A stretch of DNA of 64,000 bases from Hyphomicrobiales bacterium (GTDB taxonomy: Bacteria; Pseudomonadota; Alphaproteobacteria; Rhizobiales; Xanthobacteraceae): contig JAFKKN010000008.1 in the NCBI GenBank assembly GCA_017305535.1, forward strand, positions 186,001-250,000, written 5' to 3'. How positions within the stretch are numbered: the first letter of the stretch is position 1; each line of letters opens with the position of its first letter. The notes below the pieces were generated by a model. The model did not search any database and was not told the origin of the DNA. It saw only the letters and a list, made by a program, of their open reading frames with translations. The translations under genes and the position numbers were made by a program. Shown here one piece after another: positions 37,930 through 47,878 of this stretch.

Positions 37930-39585
37930 GTGCTGCGGTTCGCGGGTTTTGAGCTCGATTTTGATCGGGCTGAACTGCGGAAGCTCGATGGCGAAGCCAT
38001 CAAGCTTCGTCCCAAGACATTGGCGTTGTTACATCTATTCGCGATAAATCCCGGCCGCGTTCTCAGCAAACAGGAATTGATGACGGCGATCTGGCCGAAT
38101 ATTCACGTCGGCGAAGACAGCCTGTTTCAATGCATTCGGGAAATCCGCACCGCGCTCCACGACGAGAGCCGCCAACTGATCAAGTCGGTCTCGGGGCGAG
38201 GCTACCTTTTCAATGCCGACGTGTGCGAGTCCTCTGCCGGCGACATCGCTCCCGTTCCCCCTCCAATGGACGCCCCGACGACGGCGGCCGATAACATCCT
38301 GGAACCGGCTCCAGTCCCTCGGCAACGACGACGCACCAGACAATGGTGGCTTCTCGCTGCGATGCTGATCGTTTGCGTCGCGGCCGCCCTGTATGCACTA
38401 TCGGTGATACATCGCCCAGCCGAGGTCGGCGCATACTCCATAGCGATTACACCGCTTGAAGCACGATCGCCCGATGCGATGACAACGGCCATGGCCGCGA
38501 ACATCGCCGATCACCTGACCGATGGGCTCTCGACGATCGGCAACATCCGGGTCATTGCGCCACGTGCGGCATCCTCATCACCACCCACCGATTTCATTCT
38601 ACGCGGCGACCTCCAGCGCGACGCGGACAGGTGGGTCATTCAGGCACGTCTTGTCGAGGGAACGACGGGACAGGTCCGCTGGTCGAGCAGCGCAAGCATA
38701 CCGCTTTCTCTAGATCCCGCGATTCAACAATCCCGTCTGACCGCTGGTGTCGGTTATCCGCTGGCGCTTTTCATCAATGCGCTGTCTCATTCCGTACAGC
38801 GCTCCGCCGATTCCAAGATCGTGATCGATCAGGCCAACGCCTACAACAGCCAGACGACACCGGAACGGCTCGCCGCCGCGCGCGGCATGTTGGAAAAGGC
38901 CCTCGCCAAGCATCCGAACGATGTCGATCTTCAAGCGGCGCTCGCCGCCCATCTGATCCGCGAGGTGCAGATGGAATGGCTCACTCCGGAAGGGGCGTCA
39001 GCAGCGGAGTCTCGCGCGCGCAATCTCCTTGAAAGTGCCCTCGAATACGAACCCGATTATGTCCCGGTGCTACAAGCCTATTGCCGCTTGCTGATGACAA
39101 CCAACCACTTTGTCGAATCCCTCGTCGCCTGCCAGAAGGTCTTGCTTCTGCAACCATGGGACGGCGCAACTCTTTTCCATATGGGCATATCACAACTGCA
39201 ACTCGGCCGCGTCGAAGACGCACTCGCATCGTTCAAGCAGGCCGATGCTTTCGACATGCCAGCGGTGTCACGCTGGACCTGGCTGCTCGGTGCCGGCGTA
39301 GCCCTCGTTCACCTCGATCGCAATGAAGAAGCGCTGAGTTGGCTCTATCGCTCGCTCGCGATCACGCCCGGCACCGGCCGCACATCAATGTTGATCGCGA
39401 CTGCTTACGAGGCGCTCGGCCAACACGAGAAAGCCAAGGAAGCCATGAAAGAGGCACTGAAGATTCGTCCGCAATCGAATGCGACCAATGTGCCGTTGCG
39501 CACGAAGAACGAAAGCCCACGCTATCTCGCGGGAAGCGACCGCATCATCAAGTTGATGATCGCCGCGGGGCTGCCGGAAAAATAG
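37930..39585 (+). CDS. CadC-like membrane-bound transcriptional regulator with TPR repeats
   Basis: A 551-residue one-component regulator. Residues 1-96 are an OmpR-type winged helix (KLRPKTLALLHLFAINPGRV, SKQELMTAIWPNIHVGED, then SVSGRGYLF at the wing). After a Pro-rich linker, one membrane helix (about 139-160, WWLLAAMLIVCVAAALYAL) leads to a periplasmic part. That part starts with a segment like those of CadC/adenylate-cyclase regulators (IAITPLEARSPD, RGDLQRDADRWVIQARLV) and ends in tetratricopeptide-like repeats (residues about 320-530). The start is a GTG at 37930 with GGGGG 4 bases upstream. DNA-binding and sensing roles are family knowledge; the signal and targets are unknown. The RND pump operon or ridA are only neighbours. 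Confidence 0.82.
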   Translation: MLRFAGFELDFDRAELRKLDGEAIKLRPKTLALLHLFAINPGRVLSKQELMTAIWPNIHVGEDSLFQCIREIRTALHDESRQLIKSVSGRGYLFNADVCESSAGDIAPVPPPMDAPTTAADNILEPAPVPRQRRRTRQWWLLAAMLIVCVAAALYALSVIHRPAEVGAYSIAITPLEARSPDAMTTAMAANIADHLTDGLSTIGNIRVIAPRAASSSPPTDFILRGDLQRDADRWVIQARLVEGTTGQVRWSSSASIPLSLDPAIQQSRLTAGVGYPLALFINALSHSVQRSADSKIVIDQANAYNSQTTPERLAAARGMLEKALAKHPNDVDLQAALAAHLIREVQMEWLTPEGASAAESRARNLLESALEYEPDYVPVLQAYCRLLMTTNHFVESLVACQKVLLLQPWDGATLFHMGISQLQLGRVEDALASFKQADAFDMPAVSRWTWLLGAGVALVHLDRNEEALSWLYRSLAITPGTGRTSMLIATAYEALGQHEKAKEAMKEALKIRPQSNATNVPLRTKNESPRYLAGSDRIIKLMIAAGLPEK

Positions 39586-39632
39586 GGCCGGCAGCTTCGG
39601 CGAGCGATCGCTGCGTATCCGAGCGATCGGCC

Positions 39633-40025
39633 TCAGACGTCGGACTTTTTATCCAGAACGATGATGGCATCGATCTCCACCAGCGCGCCCTTCGGAAGAG
39701 CGGAGGCCTCAAAGGTGGTACGGGCCGGCGCGACGCCCGGGAAAAATTCCGCGTAGGCGGCGTTCACCGCGGCGAAAGACGACAGATCCTTCAGCAGAAC
39801 CGTCGTCCTGACCACGTGCGACAGATCGGCACCGACGGACTTGGCGATCGCCTCGATGTTGCGCAGCGACTGCCTGCACTGATCGACCGGATCATTCGAA
39901 ACGAATTCTCCAGTGGCAGGGTCGATCGGAAGTTGACCGGATACGAAAACAAGACCGTTTGCGATGATCGCCTGCGAATAGGGGCCGATGGCGGCAGGCG
40001 CCTCGTTCGTGGACACGGATTTCAT
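39633..40025 (-). CDS. ridA: RidA-family enamine/imine deaminase
   Basis: A 130-residue RidA/YjgF protein. It hydrolyses reactive 2-aminoacrylate and related enamines released by PLP enzymes to 2-ketoacids and ammonia. It has the family pattern GPYSQAIIANGLVFVSGQLP, and the catalytic Arg is kept at position 102 (PARTTFEASALPKGALVEID). It is the last gene of the operon, 63 bases after the Cds1-like desulfhydrase. That enzyme releases 2-aminoacrylate, so the pairing makes biochemical sense. Confidence 0.92.
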   Translation of the reverse strand: MKSVSTNEAPAAIGPYSQAIIANGLVFVSGQLPIDPATGEFVSNDPVDQCRQSLRNIEAIAKSVGADLSHVVRTTVLLKDLSSFAAVNAAYAEFFPGVAPARTTFEASALPKGALVEIDAIIVLDKKSDV

Positions 40026-40088
40026 GGAGAACTCATTTGGTATGGGTTGATATCAGTCAGTTGCCGAGCCGGAGGCCAGGTCGCGCGA

Positions 40089-41222
40089 TCAAACCGGCGG
40101 CAGGAATTCGCCATGGTCGAGAAAACGGTCGAGCATCCGGCGATAGGGATCGATGTCGATGCCATTCTCACGCAGCCAGTCAGGATTATAAAAGGTCTCG
40201 GTATAGCGATGACCGCCGTCACAAATGAGCGTGACAATCGAACCCTGCCGACCCGCCTTCATCATGTTGGCAGCGATCCAGCAAAGACCGAAGAAGTTTG
40301 TCCCGGTTGAACCACCGATCTGCCGGAACAAGCGCTCGGACAGAACGTGCGCGGCGGCGATCGAGGCTGCATCCGGCACGCGGATCATGTGGTCGATCAC
40401 GCCGGGCACAAAGGACGGCTCGACACGCGGACGCCCGATGCCTTCGATACGCGATCCCGATGCCGTGACCTGAAGATCACCAGTGCGCCATGCGTCGTAA
40501 AACGCGGAATTTTCGACGTCGACCACGCAAAGCCGCGTCTCGAGATTCTTGTAGCGAATGTAGCGGCCGAGCGTTGCGGACGTGCCGCCCGTTCCGGCGC
40601 TCATCACCAACCACTCGGGAATGGGAAACTCCTCCCCTTCCATCTGATGAAAGATGCTCTCGGCAATGTTGTTGTTGCCGCGCCAGTCGGTTGCCCGCTC
40701 TGCGTTGGTGAACTGATCGAGATAATGCCCGCCGGTTTCCCTGGCGATGCGGATCGCCACATCGTAGACGTCGTTCGCGCGATCGACGAAATGGCATTCC
40801 CCACCGAAGCTCTGGATCGCTTCGATCTTCTGTCGGCTGGTGGAATGCGGCATCACGGCAATGAAGCGCAAGCCGAGAAGCTGGGCGAAATAAGCTTCGC
40901 TGACCGCCGTGGACCCTGAAGACGCTTCAACCAGCGTCGTGTTCTGGCGAATCTTTCCGTTACAGATGCCATAGAGGAAAAGCGACCGTCCCAAACGATG
41001 TTTCAGGCTTCCGGTCGGATGAGTGCTCTCGTCCTTGAGATAAACCGAAATTCCCTTCAAGCCGCGAAACAGCGGCTTGAGCAAATGGGTATCGGCCGAG
41101 CGACGGCCATCGTCCTGAAGGCGGGCGATAGCGATGCGCGTCCATTCCCTTTCGGCGCAATCCGGCAAAGGGACCGGCGCCGGGCACGCGCCAGCCTCGA
41201 TTGTCATGATTGGCTGCTGCAT
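40089..41222 (-). CDS. PLP-dependent L-cysteine desulfhydrase-like enzyme (Cds1 type)
   Basis: A 377-residue fold-type II PLP enzyme. The PLP lysine is in [19 protein letters not shown], and [15 protein letters not shown] and [15 protein letters not shown] form the substrate and phosphate loops. The segments [20 protein letters not shown] and [14 protein letters not shown] closely resemble what I remember of Mycobacterium Cds1 (Rv3684), which converts cysteine to pyruvate, ammonia and H2S. Ordinary cysteine synthases lack these. The ATG at 41222 (GGGAG upstream) is preferred to the TTG two codons earlier. It lies between the M20 hydrolase and ridA. A cysteine-synthase-like or other beta-eliminating function is the alternative. 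Confidence 0.82.
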   Translation of the reverse strand: MQQPIMTIEAGACPAPVPLPDCAEREWTRIAIARLQDDGRRSADTHLLKPLFRGLKGISVYLKDESTHPTGSLKHRLGRSLFLYGICNGKIRQNTTLVEASSGSTAVSEAYFAQLLGLRFIAVMPHSTSRQKIEAIQSFGGECHFVDRANDVYDVAIRIARETGGHYLDQFTNAERATDWRGNNNIAESIFHQMEGEEFPIPEWLVMSAGTGGTSATLGRYIRYKNLETRLCVVDVENSAFYDAWRTGDLQVTASGSRIEGIGRPRVEPSFVPGVIDHMIRVPDAASIAAAHVLSERLFRQIGGSTGTNFFGLCWIAANMMKAGRQGSIVTLICDGGHRYTETFYNPDWLRENGIDIDPYRRMLDRFLDHGEFLPPV

Positions 41223-41271
41223 AGTCAATTATCTCCCGCCATCACGTGGCACTTCGCGTGAACCGCTGGAC

Positions 41272-42438
41272 TCAGAGCGGCAAACGTTGCCGCACCAGTT
41301 CACACCAATAGGAGCAACCCCAGGCAATCGCGTCGTCATTGAAGTCGTAGGCGGGATGATGCAGGCCGGCGCTCGGTCCGTTGCCGATATTGATCATCGC
41401 ACCCGGAACTTCGTTGAGCATGAAGGCGAAGTCTTCTCCGCCAAGCGTCGCTGGCATATCGCGGGTGACGCGGCCGACGCCGGCGACCGCCTCGGCGGCG
41501 ACCGCAGCCAATTCGGTTTCCTGCGCATGATTGACCGTCACCGGATAATGACGGGAGTAATCCAGCTTGCCCTTGGCGCCGTAAGCCGCGGCGATACCGG
41601 TTACCGCCTGGTTAAGCCGCGCCTCGACATGATCGCGAACGCTATCCTTCAACGTCCGCACCGTTCCCGTCATGCGGATCGTTTGCGGAATCACGTTGAA
41701 CGCATCGCCGCCGTGAATCGTGGTGATCGAAATCACGGCTGAATCCATTGGATTGATGGTGCGCGCGGTGATGGTCTGCACAGCTTGAATCAGAGCCGCG
41801 ATGACCGGAGCGGGATCGACGGTCTGGTGCGGCATCGCCGCATGACCGCCGACGCCTTCGATCTCGACGTCGATCATATCCACCGATCCCATGATCGAAC
41901 CGGGCGCGATGGTGAACTCGCCGATCGGCAGGTTCGGCCGGTTATGCATCCCGTAGACCTCACTGACCGGCCAGCGACGGAACAGGCCATCCTCGATCAT
42001 CGCGCGCGCACCGGCGCCGCCTTCCTCGGCGGGCTGGAAAATCAGCACCGCCGTGCCGTCGAATGCGCGGCTCTGCACAAGCCCCATCGCAGCGCCGAGC
42101 AGCATCGCGGTGTGGCCGTCGTGGCCGCAAGCGTGCATCTTGCCGGGCGTCTGCGAGGCCCACGGCTTTCCGGTCGCTTCCAGGATCGGCAGCGCGTCCA
42201 TATCGGATCGCAGACCGATGGCGCGTCCTGACGTGTTGCTTTTGCCGTGAATGACCGCAACCACGCCGGTCTTGCCGATGCCTTCGACGACTTCATCGCA
42301 GCCGGCCTTGCGCAACGCGCTGGCGACCTGCGCCGACGTACGCGGCAGATCGTAGAGAAGTTCCGGGTTGCTATGCAGATCGCGGCGGAAGGCGACCAGT
42401 TCGTCCAAACAGCCAGATACCCAATTGTCGACAGGCAT
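41272..42438 (-). CDS. M20-family amidohydrolase (N-acyl/N-carbamoyl amino acid hydrolase)
   Basis: A 388-residue zinc peptidase/amidohydrolase of the M20D hippurate/IAA-amino-acid hydrolase type. Motifs are RSDMDALPI, KMHACGHDGHTAMLLG, FQPAEEGGAGARAM (catalytic Glu-Glu), YGMHNRPNLPIG and TLGGEDFAF near the C terminus. Such enzymes cleave amide bonds of N-acyl amino acids. In this operon it follows an ATC-hydrolase-like gene (15-base gap), so N-carbamoyl- or N-formyl-cysteine is a reasonable substrate, but the motifs do not prove this. Confidence 0.9.
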   Translation of the reverse strand: MPVDNWVSGCLDELVAFRRDLHSNPELLYDLPRTSAQVASALRKAGCDEVVEGIGKTGVVAVIHGKSNTSGRAIGLRSDMDALPILEATGKPWASQTPGKMHACGHDGHTAMLLGAAMGLVQSRAFDGTAVLIFQPAEEGGAGARAMIEDGLFRRWPVSEVYGMHNRPNLPIGEFTIAPGSIMGSVDMIDVEIEGVGGHAAMPHQTVDPAPVIAALIQAVQTITARTINPMDSAVISITTIHGGDAFNVIPQTIRMTGTVRTLKDSVRDHVEARLNQAVTGIAAAYGAKGKLDYSRHYPVTVNHAQETELAAVAAEAVAGVGRVTRDMPATLGGEDFAFMLNEVPGAMINIGNGPSAGLHHPAYDFNDDAIAWGCSYWCELVRQRLPL

Positions 42439-42453
42439 TTTCTTGTTCTCCGT

Positions 42454-42945
42454 TTATTGCGAGTTGCCGGCCTTGTCGGCATCCGGTTCGAGGCGATAGC
42501 GGAAATCGCAATGGCTTGCGCCGCTCATGATGGTTTGCGTGCGCGTCAGCTTCATCTGCGGATTGTAGCCGACGCAGAAATCGCCATCGCGATTGCAGGA
42601 CAACAGATGGCCGATGCGGCCGAGGCCCATCTCGCGGTACATCTCGGCGTAACGGCAGCGCACGATGTTGAATTCGAGCTTCTCGGACGACGCATCCACC
42701 ATTTCGACCCGGAGCGCGTCCTCTTTCTCCCACAGCGGCATGATGTCAGCGAAATCCTGCAAGCTGGGCGTATGTCCCAATGCGGTCGCGAAATCGCGCC
42801 CCTGATCAATGGCCGAGCGACTGACCGCCGTGCCGATCACGGCATCGGCTTCCTCGGTCCCGGACCGCGCCGCGATGACGTCGTGAACGTGCTTGAGGAT
42901 TTGCGCCTCGATGCGTCGGCGTTCGAGAATTGGCATATCTTTCAT
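42454..42945 (-). CDS. L-2-amino-thiazoline-4-carboxylic acid (ATC) hydrolase family protein
   Basis: A 163-residue protein with the ATC-hydrolase family pattern. A helical N-terminal half is followed by NIVRCRYAEMYREMG, LLSCNRDGDFCVGYNP and TRTQTIMSGASHCDFRYRLE. The Cys-Asp-Phe near the end and the two earlier Cys are family hallmarks. In Pseudomonas the founding enzyme opens the thiazoline ring of L-ATC to N-carbamoyl-L-cysteine. The family also contains many members of unknown substrate. GAGGGAT precedes the ATG at 42945. It sits between a flavin oxidase and an M20 amidohydrolase, the order expected for a thiazoline-to-cysteine route. Confidence 0.8.
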   Translation of the reverse strand: MKDMPILERRRIEAQILKHVHDVIAARSGTEEADAVIGTAVSRSAIDQGRDFATALGHTPSLQDFADIMPLWEKEDALRVEMVDASSEKLEFNIVRCRYAEMYREMGLGRIGHLLSCNRDGDFCVGYNPQMKLTRTQTIMSGASHCDFRYRLEPDADKAGNSQ

Positions 42946-42961
42946 CGGGTGATCCCTCCGT

Positions 42962-44281
42962 TCAGGCCTTCATTTCGACTTTGTCTTTGCGGCGCAGCCA
43001 CGCCAGATAGCTCGGCGCGATACGCCGGGCGATGCGGTGGAAGGGCAGCGGATGCGGTTCGGACACCGGCAAGGCCAACGTCGAGATCGCGTCGCCTGAA
43101 ACGGCACGCGCCATCTCGCGGCCGAGCGAAACGCCAAGCGCCACGCCGCGACCGTTGCAGCCGATCCACGCCCAGCCATCGGGGCCGAGATTGTGAACGC
43201 GCGGGAAGCGATCCCAGGTCATTCCGATGTAACCGCTCCAGACGTGTGTGATCTCCGGCACGCCCAGCTCCGGGAAGGCTTCGGCCAGGCTCCCTGCCGC
43301 CTTTTGCGAAACACGGCGAGCAACATCATGCGATCCGATGACGTTGCCGCCGGTGATCAACCGGTTGCGCGCATCGTAACGGAAGAAGCGCAGATCGCCG
43401 CGCGTGTCGGAGACGGCCTGCCGGCCCGGCAGGATCGTGCCGCGAAGATTGTCGGAGACAGGCATGGTCGCGACCTGCCAGGCCAGCACCGGCACAACGG
43501 TGCGTGCCAGACGGCTGGCAAGGCTCGGCACGATCTCGCCGGTATACGCATTGGTGCAGAGCAGGAAGTTCTTCGCCTTCACCGATCCTGCTGCCGTCGT
43601 CACGACCCAGCCGTTGGCCTCGCGCCGCCAGCCCGTCGCCGGGCTGCCTTCGTGAATGATCGCACCATGCTTTTCCGCCGCTGCGGCAAACCCTCGGGCG
43701 AGCGCCAGCGGATTGACGTGACCGCCGGTGGGATTGAACATTCCGCCGTACCAGAAATCCGAACCCAGCAGCGCGCGGGCTTCATCCCGATCGAGCAGCC
43801 GCGCCGGAAAACCAAATCGCTTCCAGGCGTCGACCCGCATTTTCGAAAGCCGCATCCGCCCCGGCGAATGCGCCGGCTGAAACCAGCCGGCCTGCTCTGC
43901 CTCAGCCGCCATGCCTTCTTCCCGCACGAGATCGAACAGCACGCTGGCGCTATTGCCGATCAACCGCGCGAAGCGTTCGCCAGCTTCGCCATAGCGTTTG
44001 GCTATGAGGTCCGGCTCGGCCGCGGTCATGGTGGGAATGACCTGGCCGTTGTTACGTCCAGACGCGCCCCATCCCACCGCCATCGCCTCGAGAAGCACCA
44101 CCTTCTGTCCGCGCCGCGCGAGATGAAGCGCGGCGGACAGGCCGCTGAGACCGCCACCGACGATCACGGTGTCTGCCTCCAATGCCCCTTTCAGCGGCTG
44201 CGTCTGGGTCCGGGGCGGCGCCGTCTCGGCCCAAATCGACTTTGGGAAAACAGCGGTCGGCGTTGTCGAGGTCATCTGCAT
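42962..44281 (-). CDS. DAO-type FAD-dependent amine/amino-acid oxidoreductase
   Basis: A 439-residue flavoprotein of the glycine-oxidase/gamma-glutamylputrescine-oxidase branch. The FAD motif is DTVIVGGGLSGLSAALHLAR with LLEA, then GWGASGRNNGQV, typical of OrdL/PuuB-like oxidases. The C-terminal part has HVWSGYIGMTWDRFPRVHNL and GCNGRGVALGVSLGREMA. These enzymes oxidise secondary or primary amines to imines. Two close ATGs are possible; I chose 44281, with AAGGA 4 bases upstream, over 44275. Next to an ATC-hydrolase-like gene it could oxidise a thiazolidine ring nitrogen; this is inference. Confidence 0.87.
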   Translation of the reverse strand: MQMTSTTPTAVFPKSIWAETAPPRTQTQPLKGALEADTVIVGGGLSGLSAALHLARRGQKVVLLEAMAVGWGASGRNNGQVIPTMTAAEPDLIAKRYGEAGERFARLIGNSASVLFDLVREEGMAAEAEQAGWFQPAHSPGRMRLSKMRVDAWKRFGFPARLLDRDEARALLGSDFWYGGMFNPTGGHVNPLALARGFAAAAEKHGAIIHEGSPATGWRREANGWVVTTAAGSVKAKNFLLCTNAYTGEIVPSLASRLARTVVPVLAWQVATMPVSDNLRGTILPGRQAVSDTRGDLRFFRYDARNRLITGGNVIGSHDVARRVSQKAAGSLAEAFPELGVPEITHVWSGYIGMTWDRFPRVHNLGPDGWAWIGCNGRGVALGVSLGREMARAVSGDAISTLALPVSEPHPLPFHRIARRIAPSYLAWLRRKDKVEMKA

Positions 44282-44304
44282 TCGATCCTTAAAACCAATT
44301 ATCG

Positions 44305-45945
44305 TCACGCCACGCTGCGAACGGGCGGCTCCCAGTCACGGCCGGGAATGGAATCCAACAGAGAGCGCGTGTAGGGGTGTTCCGGATTGGCGAAGACCCG
44401 CGCGGTCGGGCCGGCTTCGACGATCTCGCCCTTCGACATCACGATCACCTTGTCGCAAAGCTGCGCCGCGACCCGCAGGTCATGCGTGACGAACAGCAGC
44501 GACAGATGCAGACGGTCGCGAAGATCGGCAAGGAGCTTGAGAACCTGCGCCTGCACCGAGACGTCGAGCGCGGACACCGGTTCATCGGCGACGATCACGC
44601 GCGGCTCCATCGCCAGTGCGCGGGCGATGCCAATGCGCTGGCGCTGACCGCCCGAAAATTCGTGCGGATAGCGTTCGGCTGCCATCGGCGGAAGCTCGAC
44701 CAGCGACAACAATTCACGAGCGCGGGCATGCGCGATATCCTTGGCAACGCCCTGAACGATCGGCCCCTGTGCGATCAACTCCACCACCCGCCGACGCGGA
44801 TTGAGTGACGCCATCGGATCCTGAAACACCATCTGGATATCCTTGCGCAACCCGCGCAACTCGGCACGCGACGCGGAAAGCAGATCGCGTCCATCGACAC
44901 GAACCTCGCCGCTGTCGGATTCCAGAAGCCGCGTCACGATGCGCGACACGGTGGTTTTGCCGGAGCCGCTTTCGCCGACCACACCCAACGTTTCGCCACG
45001 GCGAAGCTGGAAGGAAAGATCCTTCACCGCCATCACCGGCTTGCGCTTGCCGGACAGGAACCCGCCGCGCGCCGCGAATGTCTTGCGCAGGTCCTTTGCT
45101 TCAAGCACCACCGGTTCGTTCGACATCGGTTTCTCGGGAGGCGGCGTCAGCGCCGGCACGGCGGCAATGAGCTTCCGCGTGTAGGGGTGCTGCGGATTCA
45201 GAAGAATCTGTTTGGCCGGTCCCTGCTCCACCAGTTCTCCGAGACGGAGCACCGCGATGCGATCGGCGATTTCCGCCACCACGCCGAAGTCGTGGGTGAT
45301 GAACAGGATGCCCGTTCCGTGCGCCTGTTGCAGATCCTTGATCAGCTTCAGGATCTGCTTCTGCGTGGTGACATCGAGCGCCGTCGTCGGCTCGTCGGCG
45401 ATGATCAACTGAGGTTTGAGCACGAGCGCCATCGCGATCATGACACGCTGGCGTTGTCCGCCGGAAATCTGATGCGGATAGGCATTGTAGGTCGACGCCG
45501 GATCGGGAATATGCACGTCGCCGAGAATTTCGAGCGCCCGCGCCTTGCGCTCGGCCTTGCTCAGCTTGGTGTGCAGCTTCAGCACCTCGTCGATCTGCCA
45601 GCCCACGGTCTTCTGCGGGTTAAGCGCCGTCATCGGTTCCTGAAAGATCATCGCCATCCGGTTACCGCGGATAGCACGCATCTCCGTTTCCGACAGCGAC
45701 AGCAGGTCTTGCCCGTCAAGACCGATCGTTCCTTGCGAAACGCGGACATGCGGCTCGGGCAGAAGCCGCATCACCGCGTTGGCCGCCAGGGATTTCCCGG
45801 AGCCGCTCTCGCCGACGAGGCAAACGATCTCGCCCTCGCCGACGGTCAGGTTGAAATCCCACAAGGCACGGGGACGATCGGCACCGGACGGCAGCACGAT
45901 CTCAAGGCCACGAATATCGAGGATCGTCTTGCGGTCGCCGGTCAT
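44305..45945 (-). CDS. Fused double ATPase of a dipeptide/Dpp-like ABC importer
   Basis: A 546-residue protein with two complete ATPase domains, equivalent to fused DppD and DppF. Each half has GESGSGKS as Walker A, a GGQRQR signature ([14 protein letters not shown] and [14 protein letters not shown]), and Walker [13 protein letters not shown] or [13 protein letters not shown]. Each ends with the oligopeptide-transporter C-terminal motif ([26 protein letters not shown]). The fused form is common (GsiA-like). The ATG at 45945 overlaps the stop of the permease gene (ATGA). It energises the Dpp-like permeases encoded just upstream. Confidence 0.94.
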   Translation of the reverse strand: MTGDRKTILDIRGLEIVLPSGADRPRALWDFNLTVGEGEIVCLVGESGSGKSLAANAVMRLLPEPHVRVSQGTIGLDGQDLLSLSETEMRAIRGNRMAMIFQEPMTALNPQKTVGWQIDEVLKLHTKLSKAERKARALEILGDVHIPDPASTYNAYPHQISGGQRQRVMIAMALVLKPQLIIADEPTTALDVTTQKQILKLIKDLQQAHGTGILFITHDFGVVAEIADRIAVLRLGELVEQGPAKQILLNPQHPYTRKLIAAVPALTPPPEKPMSNEPVVLEAKDLRKTFAARGGFLSGKRKPVMAVKDLSFQLRRGETLGVVGESGSGKTTVSRIVTRLLESDSGEVRVDGRDLLSASRAELRGLRKDIQMVFQDPMASLNPRRRVVELIAQGPIVQGVAKDIAHARARELLSLVELPPMAAERYPHEFSGGQRQRIGIARALAMEPRVIVADEPVSALDVSVQAQVLKLLADLRDRLHLSLLFVTHDLRVAAQLCDKVIVMSKGEIVEAGPTARVFANPEHPYTRSLLDSIPGRDWEPPVRSVA

Positions 45946-46838
45946 TTCTTCTGCCTCGGATTGAGCGCATCGTTGAGGCCTTCGCCCATCAGACTGAAGG
46001 ACAGCACCGTGAGAAGGATCGCCACGCCCGGAATGACCGAACAGAACCATGCCGTGCGCAGCACCGAGCGGCCCTGACCGATCATGTTGCCCCAGCTCGC
46101 GTAGTTCGGATCGCCAAGCCCGAGAAAGGCCAGCGCGCTTTCCATCAGGATGGATGTCGCCATGACGACCGATGCGAAAACGATCACCGGCGGCAGCGCG
46201 TTCGGCAAAATCTCGCGAAAGATGATCGCAACGTCGCTGACGCCGAGATTGCGCGCGGCATCAACGAACTCGCGCTTGCGCAGCGACATGAACTCGGCCC
46301 GCACCATGCGCGCCGGCGCGGTCCACGACACGATGCCGATCGCGATCACGATGTTCTGGATGCTCGAACCGAAAATGGCGACCAGCGTGAGCAAGAGGAC
46401 GAAGCTCGGAATGGTCTGAAAGGCTTCGGTGACGCGCATCAGCGCCCCGTCGACCTTGCCGCCGAAGTAACCGGCGACCGCGCCGATTACCACACCGATG
46501 GCGATCGAGATCAGCGTGGCAACCACGCCGATGATCAGTGAGATGCGCGCGCCGTGGAAGATGCCCGCCATGATGTCGCGGCCGAGTTGGTCGGTCCCCA
46601 GCGGATTGGCGGCGAGAACCAGCGGCGCCGTCAGCGGCGGTCCGGCATTGCGCAGCGGATCGCCCGGCGTCACCACGTCGGCAAGGGCCGCCATCAACAC
46701 GACGATGACGAACAGAACGAGACCGAGAAGAGCCGCCCGGTTCCGGCGGAAGCGGCGCCAGAGTACGAGGCTACGCGCCGGCATCAGATTGATGTCCGGC
46801 AAGGAATCGGAGGCGACACTGGTGTCCGGAATGGTCAT
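45942..46838 (-). CDS. Dpp-like ABC transporter permease (DppC type)
   Basis: A 298-residue permease with a cytoplasmic N-terminal tail, then LLGLVLFVIVVLMAALADVV and five further helices. The DppC N-terminal motif (ANPLGTDQLGRDIMAGIFHG) and the EAA loop (EFVDAARNLGVSDVAIIFRE) are clear. ATGA overlaps at both ends show translational coupling with the DppB-type permease and the ATPase. It forms the channel with DppB. Confidence 0.94.
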   Translation of the reverse strand: MTIPDTSVASDSLPDINLMPARSLVLWRRFRRNRAALLGLVLFVIVVLMAALADVVTPGDPLRNAGPPLTAPLVLAANPLGTDQLGRDIMAGIFHGARISLIIGVVATLISIAIGVVIGAVAGYFGGKVDGALMRVTEAFQTIPSFVLLLTLVAIFGSSIQNIVIAIGIVSWTAPARMVRAEFMSLRKREFVDAARNLGVSDVAIIFREILPNALPPVIVFASVVMATSILMESALAFLGLGDPNYASWGNMIGQGRSVLRTAWFCSVIPGVAILLTVLSFSLMGEGLNDALNPRQKK

Positions 46839-47824
46839 TTCAGTTCGATCCGTGGGTCGAGCCAGGCATAGACGAGATCGGTCACCACATTGACGATCAC
46901 GACGATGATCGAGCTGATCGCGATGATCCCCATCAGCGTGTTGAGGTCGCGCTTCACGACCGAGGTGTAGGCAAGCTGTCCGATCCCCGGCAGCGAAAAG
47001 ATCGTTTCGATGATGACCGAACCGCCAAGCACGGTGGAGAATTGCAGGCCGAGCAGCGTCACCACCGGCAACAGCGCGTTGCGCATGACATGATGGAACA
47101 TCAGCCGCGCCCCACCCGCGCCCTTTGCGCGCGCGGTCCGGACGAAATCGAGGTCCATCACCTCCAGCACGCTGGTGCGCATCAGCCGCATGTAGAACGC
47201 GAGATAGATCAGCGACAGCGCGGCGGTCGGCATCACCAAATGGCGCGCGACATCGGCGACGTCCGCCCACCCCGTCTTGAAGGCGCCGATGGTTCGGATG
47301 CCGCCGACCGGAAGCCAGCCGAGCTTCACGGAGAAAATCAGGATCAACAGCAGACTGAGAAAGAACGACGGCATGGCATAGAAGACGAGGCCGAGCGTCG
47401 AAATCATATTGTCGGTCCACGAATAGGCGCGCTTGGCGGCAATCGCGCCGAGCGTCACACCGAACGTGAACGCCACCATCAGCGAGCTGACCATCAACAG
47501 CATCGTGTTGCCGAGACGCGACATCAACACCGTGATGACGGGCTGCTCATAGACATAGGACCAGCCGAAATCGAATTGCGCGAGCTTCAGCATGTAGCGC
47601 CAAAGCTGGACCATGACCGATTCATCAAGGCCGTATTCGGCGCGCAACCTGGCGACGAAGGCCGGGTCCGCGCCGCCCATGTCGCCGACGAGCGCGTCGA
47701 CGGTATCGCCGGGCGCGAGTTTGATCAGGAGAAAGCTGCCGACCATGATCAGGATGATGATCGGAATCGCCTGGACCACGCGGCGCACCGTGTAGGTCAG
47801 AAGCGGAGGAACCGGAAGGCTCAT
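46835..47824 (-). CDS. Dpp-like ABC transporter permease (DppB type)
   Basis: A 329-residue permease. The first helix (VVQAIPIIILIMVGSFLLIK) and the following periplasmic loop with LAPGDTVDAL are typical of DppB/OppB. The EAA loop is DFVRTARAKGAGGARLMFHH near residue 205, and the C-terminal end has NVVTDLVYAWLDPRI. The open frame extends to a TTG at 47860, but that would run into the hairpin after the binding-protein gene; the ATG at 47824 is preferred. Coupled by ATGA to the DppC gene. Confidence 0.93.
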   Translation of the reverse strand: MSLPVPPLLTYTVRRVVQAIPIIILIMVGSFLLIKLAPGDTVDALVGDMGGADPAFVARLRAEYGLDESVMVQLWRYMLKLAQFDFGWSYVYEQPVITVLMSRLGNTMLLMVSSLMVAFTFGVTLGAIAAKRAYSWTDNMISTLGLVFYAMPSFFLSLLLILIFSVKLGWLPVGGIRTIGAFKTGWADVADVARHLVMPTAALSLIYLAFYMRLMRTSVLEVMDLDFVRTARAKGAGGARLMFHHVMRNALLPVVTLLGLQFSTVLGGSVIIETIFSLPGIGQLAYTSVVKRDLNTLMGIIAISSIIVVIVNVVTDLVYAWLDPRIELK

Positions 47825-47845
47825 GTCGCGATGCTCTATTGGAAG

Positions 47846-47872
47846 CGGCCGGGACGTCAAACGCCCCGGCCG
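47846..47872 (-). other. Intra-operon hairpin after the peptide-type binding-protein gene
   Basis: cggccggg (47846-47853) and cccggccg (47865-47872) are perfect 8-bp arms; the inner cgt/acg adds three more pairs after one mismatch. The stem begins 6 bases after the binding-protein stop and ends 21 bases before the dppB-type start. It has the same layout as the hairpin at 12934-12961 and probably favours higher binding-protein mRNA. Confidence 0.65.
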
Positions 47873-47878
47873 ATCGCC

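Noticed and set aside
47825-47860. TTG start for the DppB-type permease at 47860
   Set aside because: It would lie inside the hairpin following the binding-protein gene; the ATG at 47824 begins the family sequence.
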